41,051 bases of DNA from positions 1 to 41,051 of the forward strand of contig NZ_FNRM01000001.1 in the NCBI RefSeq assembly GCF_900107845.1, in the 5' to 3' direction. The notes under the pieces were generated by a model. That model was given only the letters and a program-made list of their open reading frames with translations, had not been told where the DNA came from and made no database searches. A program made the position numbers and the translations under genes. Source of the stretch: Alkalimonas amylolytica (lineage in GTDB: Bacteria > Pseudomonadota > Gammaproteobacteria > Enterobacterales > Alteromonadaceae). Of the stretch, positions 16,955-30,510 are shown piece after piece. Position 1 is the first letter of the stretch. The number at the start of each line of letters is the position of its first letter.

Positions 16955-17345
16955 AAGGTCACTTCATAGCTTATCGGATGGATTGAGACGATTTTTATTA
17001 TTATTTTTTATCGCTGCATAGAGTATCCTGTATTGACTTCCTTGCCAATTAGAGATAAATCTATAGGCAGAATTTGACGCATTTTTGTTCCAGGGTAGCG
17101 ATATGCTGAAAAAAGCAGTACAGCTTAGCTCATATCACTATTCGTCTTACTACCTCTCTGAGTGGTTTAACGAATAGCACAACCGGTCATCCCTGACCGG
17201 CAGGTGTTATTGGTTCCTGCCCACTAATTTTTACCAAAACTAACGAAAACTACATCGACGCCCATGGCTTGTTCTGCTGCCTGTTGCTTTTGCTGAGCAA
17301 TGGTCGGTTGGCATGCTGGCCGTCGAACAGCACAGGTGTAACAAC
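16955..17345. promoter_or_regulatory. Divergent regulatory region of the cyanophycin locus
   Basis: This 391-bp gene-free stretch separates the divergent cyanophycinase and receptor genes. For the leftward gene a candidate promoter is TTGGCA (complement of 17043-17048) and TACTCT (complement of 17020-17025), spaced 17 bp. Rightward, TTGACT at 17033-17038 is followed after 17 bp by the weak TAAATC. A hairpin CCGGTCA/TGACCGG sits at 17183-17200. AGGTG at 17334-17338 is the receptor ribosome site. No recognisable ArgR or NtrC box was found by eye. Confidence 0.4.
17138..17177. promoter_or_regulatory. Inverted repeat CTATTCGT-N24-ACGAATAG, possible operator
   Basis: Two perfect 8-bp arms (17138-17145 and 17170-17177) are separated by 24 bp, in the middle of the divergent intergenic region. 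The spacing puts the half-sites about three helical turns apart on one face of DNA, compatible with a dimeric regulator. No regulator gene is adjacent, and chance cannot be excluded. Confidence 0.3.
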
Positions 17346-20279
17346 ATGCGTAAAATCTCAATTTTAGCTACAGCTATTGCAACGGCTTTGGTTTCAAGTC
17401 CACTAATAGCGAACGAACAAGCGGCAACCGAAGAAGCCAAGCTTGAGCGAATTGAAGTCACCGGTTCCCGCATTCGCGGGGTCGATCTGGAGGGTACTCA
17501 GCCTCTGGTGGTCATTTCCTCCGAAGACATCAGAAATTCAGGTGCCAGCGATATCTATGAGCTGCTGCGCGATCTGGGTCAGGTTCGTGGTGGTAGCGGT
17601 ACTTTCTCCACCTCCGAAAGTGGTGCCACTTCGACCTCAACGCCAGGCGGGCAGGCAGCGGCCTCTTTGCGTGGTTTAGGTCCTGCCTCAACCTTGACCC
17701 TAATCAACGGCCGTCGGGTTGCAGCTTCCTCCTTTGCAGCTGGCACGCAAAACTTTGTCGATATTAACAGCATTCCTCTGGCCGCCATTGAACGGGTAGA
17801 AGTACTGGCGACTGGTGCCTCAGCGATTTATGGTGCTGATGCGGTAGCCGGTGTTATCAACTACATCTTAAAAAGCGACTACGAGGGTGCAGAGCTTAAC
17901 CTGAGCTACGGCAACAGCACGGCATCGAGCAATGATGGCCGTGCCAATATTAATTTTGTGATGGGCCGCCAGGTAGCTGGTGGCAACCTGACCGTATTCG
18001 CCGATTACTTTGATCGCAAAATGCTGACAGCTCAGGATCGTAGCTTTACCCGTGAGCCGGCATTGGTCAGTAACTACTCTTACCTTCCCAAAGGTACCCC
18101 AAATATCTATTTTAACTCTGCACGCAGCGGTGATGAAATCGGTAGCCCGGATTGTAAAACTGACTTTGTCACCACCGAGTTTGGTGAGGAAATTTGTGCT
18201 TATTACAGCAACGAAGACGATGTGCTGGTAAGCCCGTTCAAAAGTGCTGCTGTTGGTTTTATGTTTAACCGCGATTTAGCCAATGGGCTGCGTTGGAATA
18301 CGGATCTATTCTATACCCGCACCAAATCTACGGCGTTCTCAAGCCCGGCGCCAATTGATCAACTGGATGACAGTGAAGGTGCCTGGGTGCAAGAAGATGC
18401 TTTGGATATATTCCCCGGCGTGACCCGCGACTCTAATTTCATCTATTTTGGGAATGATGAAATCTGGATTGATCCTTTCTTTTCACCAGCTGGTCAGCGT
18501 CTGTGGGGTTTCCAATTTGACGCACGCTTTAATGACCCGAGAACCATTGAAGTAGAAAGTGAAGCCATTCGGTTTGTTTCCTCCCTGGCTGGTGATATTG
18601 GTCACTGGGAATGGGAAAGTGCTATTTTGTTGTCACGTTCCAAGTCTTCTCAGGAAGCGGTTGCCGGCATTTACAATCGCTACAAATACCATGCAGCTAT
18701 TGCTGGTGAGCTGTGCCAGGATGGCAGCATTGCCAATTACGATGGTTTTGATCTTACCTGTGCTTCAGGTGCTGGCTTGGCAGGCGTATACAACCCTTTC
18801 TTGCAAAATGATCCTACCAACGAAGCGATTTTAGCCCTGGCGCATGAAGTGCCTACCCGGGATGGTCGCAGTACGGTATATGGTTGGGATGCCCGTTTTA
18901 GCGGTGAGTTGTTTGAAATGCCACACGGCTTTGTAGGTGCTGCTCTTGGCCTGGAACTTCGTCGCGAAGAAATTACCGATACACCTTCGTTAAATGCCCG
19001 CGCCCGTCCGGAAAATGACTATCTGGTGGATGTATTTGGCTTTGGCTCCAGTTTGTCTGCCGCCAGCCGCAACCAAGCCGCCGCTTTTGCCGAAATCTAT
19101 GTACCACTGGCGGAGCGGGTCGAGCTTTTGGCTGCTGGACGTTACGATCATTACAACGACTTTGGCGGTACTTTCAATCCAAAAGTCGGTCTGACCTGGC
19201 GCCCGGTGGATGAATTGATACTTCGTGGGTCCTGGGCAACTTCTTTCCGTGCGCCATCGCTGACTCAGGCGGGTGTGCAACTGCGTACCACTACAGCGAC
19301 TTATGACTGCTCGGTTAACCAGACCGTATCCGATCTGTACTGTGATGGCCAGAGCTTTACCAGCAGCCCGAATGTGCTGGAGCTGGGTAACCCGGATTTG
19401 CAAGCTGAAACGTCTGAGTCTATCAGCTTAGGCCTGGCCTGGAGTCCTACCCGTGATACCACTATTACGGTGGACTACTGGCAGTTTGACCACAAACGCC
19501 TGGTGGATACCGATATGACCGCTATGCTGGCCCGTACCGCGACCGACGCCTCTATCCGTCATTGTGGTTTGGTACCGCAAGGCCAAATTGGTATTGCTTA
19601 CAATCCAGATGTCTGTGCGGTGACCGATACCGCTGGCCTTCGCATTGATCAGCAAGGAGCTAACCTTAGCGAAATTCTGGAAGCCTACGATGCTGCATTC
19701 AACCCTCGTTTTGCTGAACTTCCGTTGCTGCGGGATCACGTGATTCAGTTGGAAAACGTAGGTCAGCAAGAGGTTAAAGGCCTGGATATCAGCTTCAAGC
19801 ATACGCTGGACTTTGCCGGTGGTCGCTTAGGGCTGGATATCGACTGGACCAACTACCTGTCGTTTAAACGCAATAAAGCAGGCTCGGATGAAATTGAATC
19901 GCTGGTAGGTACTTACCGCTACCCACGCAATATCGGCAGTGCTCGTATTTCATGGCGTAACGATGACTTGTTCCTCGGTTTAACCGCACTCTATACATCT
20001 TCTTATGAAGACGATATCAGCCGCTTACGTCGTCGCAATATTTGGGAGCTGGAAGACTTAGGTGAGCTGAATGAAGATGGTGGTCGCAATGTCGCCTCAT
20101 GGACTACATTACGTGCGAACATTGGCTATGATTTTGACAATGCCGCTATTAACTTCAGCATCGATAATCTGCTGGATCGGGATCCTCCACGGGTATTCGG
20201 TAGTGCTCGCGGCTTTGACTCCATCAACCATAACGCCATGGGCCGTAGTTATCGCTTATCCTTTACTTACTTCTTCTAA
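17346..20279 (+). CDS. TonB-dependent outer-membrane receptor
   Basis: This is a 977-residue receptor. The signal peptide spans 1 to about 24 (MRKISIL..., cleavage after IANE or nearby). A TonB-box-like LERIEVTGSRI is at about 33-43. The plug domain (about 45-170) has QPLVVISSEDI, LRGLGPASTLTLINGRRVA and the conserved IERVEVLATGASAIYGADAVAGVINYI. A 22-strand barrel ends in a C-terminal aromatic strand (SFTYFF). The start at 17346 has AGGTG seven bases upstream. Such receptors import oligopeptides or other substrates by TonB energy. Here the downstream transporter and isoaspartyl dipeptidase and the divergent cyanophycinase suggest beta-Asp-Arg or short cyanophycin fragments; the substrate is inferred from context only. 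Several Cys in extracellular loops could form disulfides. Confidence 0.9.
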   Translation: MRKISILATAIATALVSSPLIANEQAATEEAKLERIEVTGSRIRGVDLEGTQPLVVISSEDIRNSGASDIYELLRDLGQVRGGSGTFSTSESGATSTSTPGGQAAASLRGLGPASTLTLINGRRVAASSFAAGTQNFVDINSIPLAAIERVEVLATGASAIYGADAVAGVINYILKSDYEGAELNLSYGNSTASSNDGRANINFVMGRQVAGGNLTVFADYFDRKMLTAQDRSFTREPALVSNYSYLPKGTPNIYFNSARSGDEIGSPDCKTDFVTTEFGEEICAYYSNEDDVLVSPFKSAAVGFMFNRDLANGLRWNTDLFYTRTKSTAFSSPAPIDQLDDSEGAWVQEDALDIFPGVTRDSNFIYFGNDEIWIDPFFSPAGQRLWGFQFDARFNDPRTIEVESEAIRFVSSLAGDIGHWEWESAILLSRSKSSQEAVAGIYNRYKYHAAIAGELCQDGSIANYDGFDLTCASGAGLAGVYNPFLQNDPTNEAILALAHEVPTRDGRSTVYGWDARFSGELFEMPHGFVGAALGLELRREEITDTPSLNARARPENDYLVDVFGFGSSLSAASRNQAAAFAEIYVPLAERVELLAAGRYDHYNDFGGTFNPKVGLTWRPVDELILRGSWATSFRAPSLTQAGVQLRTTTATYDCSVNQTVSDLYCDGQSFTSSPNVLELGNPDLQAETSESISLGLAWSPTRDTTITVDYWQFDHKRLVDTDMTAMLARTATDASIRHCGLVPQGQIGIAYNPDVCAVTDTAGLRIDQQGANLSEILEAYDAAFNPRFAELPLLRDHVIQLENVGQQEVKGLDISFKHTLDFAGGRLGLDIDWTNYLSFKRNKAGSDEIESLVGTYRYPRNIGSARISWRNDDLFLGLTALYTSSYEDDISRLRRRNIWELEDLGELNEDGGRNVASWTTLRANIGYDFDNAAINFSIDNLLDRDPPRVFGSARGFDSINHNAMGRSYRLSFTYFF

Positions 20280-20308
20280 CAGGTAAGTATTCCAGTAAGC
20301 AACCTTAA

Positions 20309-20325
20309 GGGAGAGCCTGGCTCCC
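20309..20325 (+). other. Intra-operon hairpin GGGAG/CTCCC
   Basis: A short GC stem with a seven-base loop is followed by CCACATCTTTT, 30 bp after the receptor stop. It may attenuate transcription or protect the receptor mRNA, lowering expression of the transporter gene relative to the receptor. The T-run is short, so full termination is unlikely. Confidence 0.35.
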
Positions 20326-20363
20326 CCACATCTTTTCAATGGTACGATACAGGCTAAATCGTT

Positions 20364-21854
20364 ATGAAAACCGCGGTTAAACAACCGGTCAACATGCCTG
20401 ATGCCTTTGTGATCCTGTTTTTCGTGATGGTACTGGCCGCTATTGCCAGCCACCTGATCCCGGCAGGCAGCTTTGGCATGCAGCAGGTAGAAGTTGAACA
20501 AAACGGTGAGATCGGACTGCAACAACGCATCGATCCGGCCAGCTTTGCGCTGGATACCGAGAAACAGCATGGAGTGCCACTGTTCGCCGAAGGCGGTGGC
20601 ATTGGCTTTTTAAATTATGCCTTTGAAGGCATGGTCTCAGGCTCCAAGTGGGGCTCGGCCATTGGCGTCATCGCCTTTATTCTTATCACTGGCGGTGCTT
20701 TTGGCATTATTATGCGCACCGGTGCCATCCACAATGGCATTCTGGCGCTGATTGAGAAAACCAAAAACATGGAAGCGCTGTTTATTCCGCTGATGTTTGT
20801 GTTGTTCTCTTTAGGTGGTGCCATCTTTGGTATGGGCGAGGAGGCGATTGCTTTTTGCATCGTGCTACTGCCTTTAATGTATGCCCTTGGCTACGACGCT
20901 ATCACCACCGTGTTGGTGACTTATGTCGCTACCCAAATCGGCTTTGCTGCTTCCTGGATGAATCCGTTTAGCATTGCCATTGCGCAGGGCATTGCCGATA
21001 TACCACTGATGTCCGGTGCAGAGTTCCGCTACGGGCTTTGGCTGGTATTAACGGTATTTGGCACTATCTTTACCATGCGCTACGCCAGGCGCATCAAAGC
21101 CAACCCTGAACTCTCGCCCAGCTACGCCAGTGATCTGCAGGTAAAAGCACAGCAACAAGGCAAGCACAATGAGCACAGCCACTACACCGGCGTGGATACG
21201 CTGATATTACTGGCTTTTTTTGCCGGTCTTGGCTGGATTATTTGGGGCGTAACCACTCGGGAGTACTACATTCCGGAAATTGCCAGTCAGTTCTTTACCA
21301 TAGGCTTAGTGGTGGCTGTCATAGGGGTACTTGCAGGCAGGCTCAGCATTAATGGTGCAGCCGATGCCTTTAAACAAGGGGCTGCTGAGTTGCTTCCAGC
21401 AGCGCTGATTGTCGGAATGGCCAAGGGCATCGTGCTGATCTTGGGCGGCGATAACCCGGAAACACCATCGGTACTCAATACACTGCTGTATTATTCTGGC
21501 CAGGCATTGGGGGATTTACCCGGCTGGTTATCCGCCTGGTTTATGTTGGTGCTGCAATCGGTGTTTAATTTCTTTGTTGCCTCCGGCTCCGGCCAGGCTG
21601 CACTGACAATGCCTTTGATTGCACCTCTGGCGGATTTAGTCGGTTTGTCGCGGCAAATTGCCGTGCTGGCATTTCAGCTAGGCGATGGCCTGACCAATAT
21701 CATTATCCCAACCTCGGCAGCACTGATTGGCTGTCTCGGGGTGGTGCGGGTGGACTGGACTCTTTGGGCCCGTTTTGCCTGGAAACTGTATTTGTGGCTG
21801 TTCTTACTGGCCAGCCTGGCGATGCTGCTGGCAGTAGCGATCGGTTACCAATAA
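20364..21854 (+). CDS. YfcC-family inner-membrane transporter (basic amino acid/dipeptide type)
   Basis: This is a 496-residue polytopic protein with about 12 transmembrane segments in two similar halves. The N-terminal half has GMGEEAIAFCIVLLPLMYALG and SWMNPFSIAIAQGIA. The C-terminal half has the YfcC/DcuC-like SGSGQAALTMPLIAPLADL and FQLGDGLTNIIIPTSA. The family is annotated as putative basic amino acid antiporters. It sits 84 bp after the TonB receptor and 10 bp before the isoaspartyl dipeptidase gene, so it most likely carries beta-Asp-Arg, or arginine/ornithine, across the inner membrane. The specific substrate is inference. The first start with family-like sequence is ATG at 20364; its ribosome site is weak. 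A paralogue is at 37834. Confidence 0.85.
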   Translation: MKTAVKQPVNMPDAFVILFFVMVLAAIASHLIPAGSFGMQQVEVEQNGEIGLQQRIDPASFALDTEKQHGVPLFAEGGGIGFLNYAFEGMVSGSKWGSAIGVIAFILITGGAFGIIMRTGAIHNGILALIEKTKNMEALFIPLMFVLFSLGGAIFGMGEEAIAFCIVLLPLMYALGYDAITTVLVTYVATQIGFAASWMNPFSIAIAQGIADIPLMSGAEFRYGLWLVLTVFGTIFTMRYARRIKANPELSPSYASDLQVKAQQQGKHNEHSHYTGVDTLILLAFFAGLGWIIWGVTTREYYIPEIASQFFTIGLVVAVIGVLAGRLSINGAADAFKQGAAELLPAALIVGMAKGIVLILGGDNPETPSVLNTLLYYSGQALGDLPGWLSAWFMLVLQSVFNFFVASGSGQAALTMPLIAPLADLVGLSRQIAVLAFQLGDGLTNIIIPTSAALIGCLGVVRVDWTLWARFAWKLYLWLFLLASLAMLLAVAIGYQ

Positions 21855-21864
21855 CGAGGTGTAT

Positions 21865-23046
21865 GTGAACGGATTAACTTTATTTAAAGGGGCTGAAGTG
21901 CTAGCTCCTGAACCGCTGGGTCAAAAAGATGTGCTGATTGGCGGCGGAAAAATCCTGGCTATCGGTGACAAGCTTTCTGGCGGTAGCGGCAATCTGCCAC
22001 TGACAGAAATCGATGCCCGCGGTCATTACCTGGTGCCTGGTTTTGTCGATTCGCTGGTGCATTTTATCGGTGGCGGTGGCGAGGCTGGTTTTGCCAGTCG
22101 CACACCGGAAATGCAACTCACCGATGCGACTCTAGGCGGCGTCACCACCGCCATAGGTGTGCTTGGCACCGATGCCACCACCCGTACTTTGACCAATCTG
22201 CTGGCCAAGGCCCATGCACTGGAAGAAGAAGGCATCAGCACCTGGTGTCATACCGGCTCTTATGAAATCCCCTGTCGCACCCTGACCGGCAACATAACCG
22301 ACGATTTAATCCTGATTGATAAGTTTATCGGTGTTGGCGAGATTGCCATCAGCGATCACCGCTCCTCCCAGCCGACCACCAGCGAAATTCGCAAAGTTGC
22401 GGCAGCGGCCAGAGTCGGCGGCATTTTGTCGGGTAAAAGCGGCATTGTCAGTGTACATATGGGCGCAGGCGAAAGCATCCTGCAACCAATCCTGGATGCG
22501 GTCAGTGGCAGCGAACTGGAATTAACACAATTTTACCCAACCCATATGAACCGCAATCAGGATGTGTTTGCGGCAGGCCTTAGCTATGCAAAACAAGGCG
22601 GTTATCTGGATTTTACCACCAGCACCACTGCCTACGATCTGGCCCATGGTGAAGTGGCCGCTGCCGAGGCATTGGCGCTTAGTCTGGCCCAGGGTATTCC
22701 GGTACTCCAACTGACGATGAGCTCGGATGGCAATGCCAGCCTGCCTATTTACGATAAAAAAGGCACTATGCTTGGACTTGAAGTTGGCCAGGTTCGTACC
22801 CTGTATCAATCGGCCCGTCAGGCAGTGCAACAGTTTGATGTATCCCTGTCCGATGCGATTTGCAGCATTACCGCTTCGCCAGCCGATATTCTTGGACTGA
22901 AGCAAAAAGGCCGACTTGCCACAGGCAAAGATGCCGACTTGGTACTTATCCAGCGTGATGATTTACACATCGATCAGGTCTGGGCCAAAGGCCGGCAATT
23001 GGTCGCCAATGCCAAAGCCGTGGTAAAAGGCACCTTTGAAGCCTAA
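21865..23046 (+). CDS. iadA: Isoaspartyl dipeptidase (IadA family, amidohydrolase) with altered metal site
   Basis: This 393-residue TIM-barrel amidohydrolase aligns with E. coli IadA end to end. Retained: GGGGEAG (Glu near 73), substrate Tyr133 in TGSYEIP, ISDHRSSQP, His198 (VSVHMG), His227 (PTHMNRN), catalytic Asp288 (SSDGNAS), and the C-terminal KGTFEA. Changed: the first metal-ligand motif HVH is LVH (Leu64, His66), and the Lys carbamylated in E. coli aligns with Glu159. Glu can bridge metals in other amidohydrolases, but losing the first His should weaken one site. GTG at 21865 is favoured because CGAGG ends five bases before it; GTG at 21859 would overlap that site. It is last in the receptor-transporter operon. 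Expected reaction: beta-Asp-X (here beta-Asp-Arg) to Asp + X. Confidence 0.88.
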   Translation: MNGLTLFKGAEVLAPEPLGQKDVLIGGGKILAIGDKLSGGSGNLPLTEIDARGHYLVPGFVDSLVHFIGGGGEAGFASRTPEMQLTDATLGGVTTAIGVLGTDATTRTLTNLLAKAHALEEEGISTWCHTGSYEIPCRTLTGNITDDLILIDKFIGVGEIAISDHRSSQPTTSEIRKVAAAARVGGILSGKSGIVSVHMGAGESILQPILDAVSGSELELTQFYPTHMNRNQDVFAAGLSYAKQGGYLDFTTSTTAYDLAHGEVAAAEALALSLAQGIPVLQLTMSSDGNASLPIYDKKGTMLGLEVGQVRTLYQSARQAVQQFDVSLSDAICSITASPADILGLKQKGRLATGKDADLVLIQRDDLHIDQVWAKGRQLVANAKAVVKGTFEA

Positions 23047-23078
23047 ACGCATAGTTTAAGAATAATTTGGCATTTATC

Positions 23079-23103
23079 AAAAGCTGCTCCGGCAGCTTTT
23101 TTT
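23079..23103 (+). terminator. Rho-independent terminator of the receptor-yfcC-iadA operon
   Basis: A nine-base stem AAAAGCTGC with its complement closes on TCCG and runs into seven T (23097-23103), 33 bp after the iadA stop. It separates this operon from gltB. Confidence 0.9.
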
Positions 23104-23155
23104 CTGCCTTAGCTGCCATAGGTAGCAGAAATAACCGCAATTCGTGTAATTTATT

Positions 23156-23184
23156 TTCATACTCAACTGCTTATTTTCTATACT
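23156..23184 (+). promoter_or_regulatory. Candidate gltBD promoter
   Basis: TTCATA (23156-23161) and TATACT (23179-23184) are spaced 17 bp, leaving an untranslated leader of about 215 bp before gltB. The rest of the 302-bp gap from 23104 to 23405 is AT-rich with no gene; GGAGG just before 23406 is the gltB ribosome site. No clear regulator box was recognised. Confidence 0.45.
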
Positions 23185-23405
23185 CCAAGGTGCGAAAAGT
23201 CTGCTTGCTTTTTCACGTTAAAGCCGGTATACCTATTGCTTGATATTATTTAGACGGCTAGACGCTCTAAGGGCTTTTACTCTAGAAATACTGAAAACTG
23301 AATTTATTTTGTTGTTTTATTTCAGTTTAACGCCGCGCACACAAATAGAATAAAAATTCATAAAATCTATATTTATATCCATTTGGACAAGTTTGGAGGT
23401 GTGTT

Positions 23406-29293
<5,888 letters not shown>

Positions 29294-29301
29294 AATAAAA
29301 G

Positions 29302-29327
29302 CGCCCGGCTGATGCCGGGCGGTTTTT
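29302..29327 (+). terminator. Rho-independent terminator of gltBD
   Basis: A perfect eight-base stem CGCCCGGC/GCCGGGCG with loop TGAT is followed by G and five T (29323-29327), starting 9 bp after the gltD stop. The same palindrome recurs inverted at 30443-30466. Confidence 0.9.
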
Positions 29328-29333
29328 CGCTAA
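29302..29333 (+). repeat. Left arm of inverted repeat bounding a two-gene island
   Basis: From CGCCCGGC through GGCGGTTTTTCGCTAA (29302-29333), this matches the complement of 30436-30466 except for a one- to two-base difference in the T-run. Both copies point inward and end in GCTAA. The core is the terminator hairpin itself; the match continues past it on the inner side. Confidence 0.6.
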
Positions 29334-29369
29334 CTTAGTAGTCCATAAAGCTACAAACCAAGCTTAGTT

Positions 29370-29711
29370 TTAACGCCTGAGAATATATCGGCCAATAGGT
29401 GTCTGAATATGAAGATGTTCTTCACCCACAGCAACGATTTCCCAGCGTACCACCTCATCACCAACGGTTAATGTAAGCAGGTTTCCTTCTCGATGGTAAG
29501 GGTATTGCCTGCGTCCTATGCTGCTAATCACCTCGGTAATATAGTCTGGCGTCACCTCAACATAGTTGCCAGCTCCGGGATTATTTTTACTACCATCGTC
29601 AAAAATAACGGCCTCTAAGGACCACTGACCATAGAGATGATCTGTCTGTTCTGTGTTGGCACAAGCGATGAGTGAGTACAGCAAGATAAAATATACTATC
29701 AAGTGTTTCAT
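29370..29711 (-). CDS. Small lipoprotein, unknown
   Basis: This is a 113-residue protein with a lipoprotein signal; the lipobox LIAC places the lipidated Cys at residue 17. The mature 97 residues begin YGQWSLEAVIFDDGS and alternate short beta-strands with turns, reminiscent of small lipocalin-like META/DUF lipoproteins, but no family is certain. The gene lies 4 bp downstream of the 203-residue glycine-zipper protein on the same strand, so the two are one transcript. AT-rich compared with gltD. A role as partner or protector of the upstream product is possible but unproven. Confidence 0.7.
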   Translation of the reverse strand: MKHLIVYFILLYSLIACANTEQTDHLYGQWSLEAVIFDDGSKNNPGAGNYVEVTPDYITEVISSIGRRQYPYHREGNLLTLTVGDEVVRWEIVAVGEEHLHIQTPIGRYILRR

Positions 29712-29715
29712 GGTA

Positions 29716-30327
29716 TTACTCGAATAATGATGTTGTACTTCGGGACGGACTCGATGCGATCATCCTGGCTACACCATCTGGCAACTCAGTCAACTGATAG
29801 TGTTTTTCGCTTTCACTTTGACTTACCACAGTTCCATGATGATCTCGTGAAATTAACGTAATCTTCTGAATAAAAACTTTCTGTCCCCATGGATGAGGTG
29901 ACCATTTGAAGGTATGTTCAAAAACCACCTCAAATGACCAGCCTCTGGCCATTCTGGGGTATGGGATCCCAGCCTGAACTTCGTCTTTAACAATTGCAGC
30001 TATAGCTCCGGCACCAACAGCCACGTAACCGCCAGAGATCAACCCTAAAGCAACTGACAATCCGACAGTTGCCATATGACCTGTGTAACGAATCCCTTTC
30101 TCATGCATATCGTTCCATTTCATGGCCGAGCCATCTGTCGGAAAAGAGTATGTATGTGAAACCCGGTTATGCAATGTATCCGTTATAAAACAGTTGGGTT
30201 TAGTACCTCTTCCCATCCATTGACCACTGTCAGACCATTTCAGTCTGTTACTGCATTTTGCTTCAAGCATTTTAGCTTCTGCAGATGTGATTCGGATATG
30301 TTTGACAGGTAAAGTGTTCGTGAGCAT
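29716..30327 (-). CDS. Glycine-zipper membrane-associated protein, unknown
   Basis: This 203-residue protein has no signal peptide. The start at 30327 (MLTNTLPVKHIRIT) is chosen because AAGGG lies seven bases upstream; a TTG six codons earlier overlaps that site. A single hydrophobic, Gly/Ala-rich segment (about 85-110; LGLISGGYVAVGAGAIAAIV) resembles a glycine zipper, as in membrane-inserting or oligomerising proteins. Around it are soluble parts rich in aromatic residues and His. No family is recognised. It is the first gene of an AT-rich pair bounded by inverted repeats, with its own candidate promoter. An envelope-active toxin-like role is only a guess. Confidence 0.65.
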   Translation of the reverse strand: MLTNTLPVKHIRITSAEAKMLEAKCSNRLKWSDSGQWMGRGTKPNCFITDTLHNRVSHTYSFPTDGSAMKWNDMHEKGIRYTGHMATVGLSVALGLISGGYVAVGAGAIAAIVKDEVQAGIPYPRMARGWSFEVVFEHTFKWSPHPWGQKVFIQKITLISRDHHGTVVSQSESEKHYQLTELPDGVARMIASSPSRSTTSLFE

Positions 30328-30356
30328 AAAAATCCCTTTAGACAAAAAACACCTTT

Positions 30357-30384
30357 ATTTTAACCAATAAAAAACATTTAACAA
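30357..30384 (-). promoter_or_regulatory. Candidate promoter of the two-gene island
   Basis: On the minus strand, TTGTTA (complement of 30379-30384) and TAAAAT (complement of 30357-30362) are spaced 16 bp, about 30 bp upstream of the gene start at 30327, in a very AT-rich stretch. Confidence 0.4.
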
Positions 30385-30435
30385 GCAATAAATCGCAATC
30401 TTGAAACAATGCAAACAAATTTAGATTGAAAAAAT

Positions 30436-30466
30436 TTAGCAAAACCGCCCGGCATCAGCCGGGCGG
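30436..30466 (-). repeat. Right arm of inverted repeat bounding a two-gene island
   Basis: This is the inverted copy of 29302-29333. The stem CCGCCCGGC, loop ATCA, stem GCCGGGCGG is preceded on the + strand by TTAGCAAAA, which mirrors TTTTTCGCTAA at the left arm. The arms are about 1.1 kb apart. Confidence 0.6.
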
Positions 30467-30472
30467 TTTTTT
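30441..30472. terminator. Bidirectional Rho-independent terminator
   Basis: A 13-base stem AAAACCGCCCGGC with its complement and loop ATCA ends in six T on the + strand and four T on the minus strand. On the minus strand it would end the tautomerase transcript (gene stop at 30511). Confidence 0.85.
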
Positions 30473-30510
30473 ATCGTGTTTAGCGATGAAAGCGGTGACT
30501 CTGCATGCTT

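Noticed and set aside
17264-17296. Ten-codon Cys-rich open frame (four Cys) upstream of the TonB receptor, as a possible leader peptide
   Set aside because: No ribosome site before it and no attenuator hairpin with a T-run after it; the composition is likely chance.
23041-23405. Possible small RNA or riboswitch in the gltB leader
   Set aside because: Apart from the iadA terminator and a promoter-like pair I see no conserved structure; known glutamine riboswitch features are not evident by eye.
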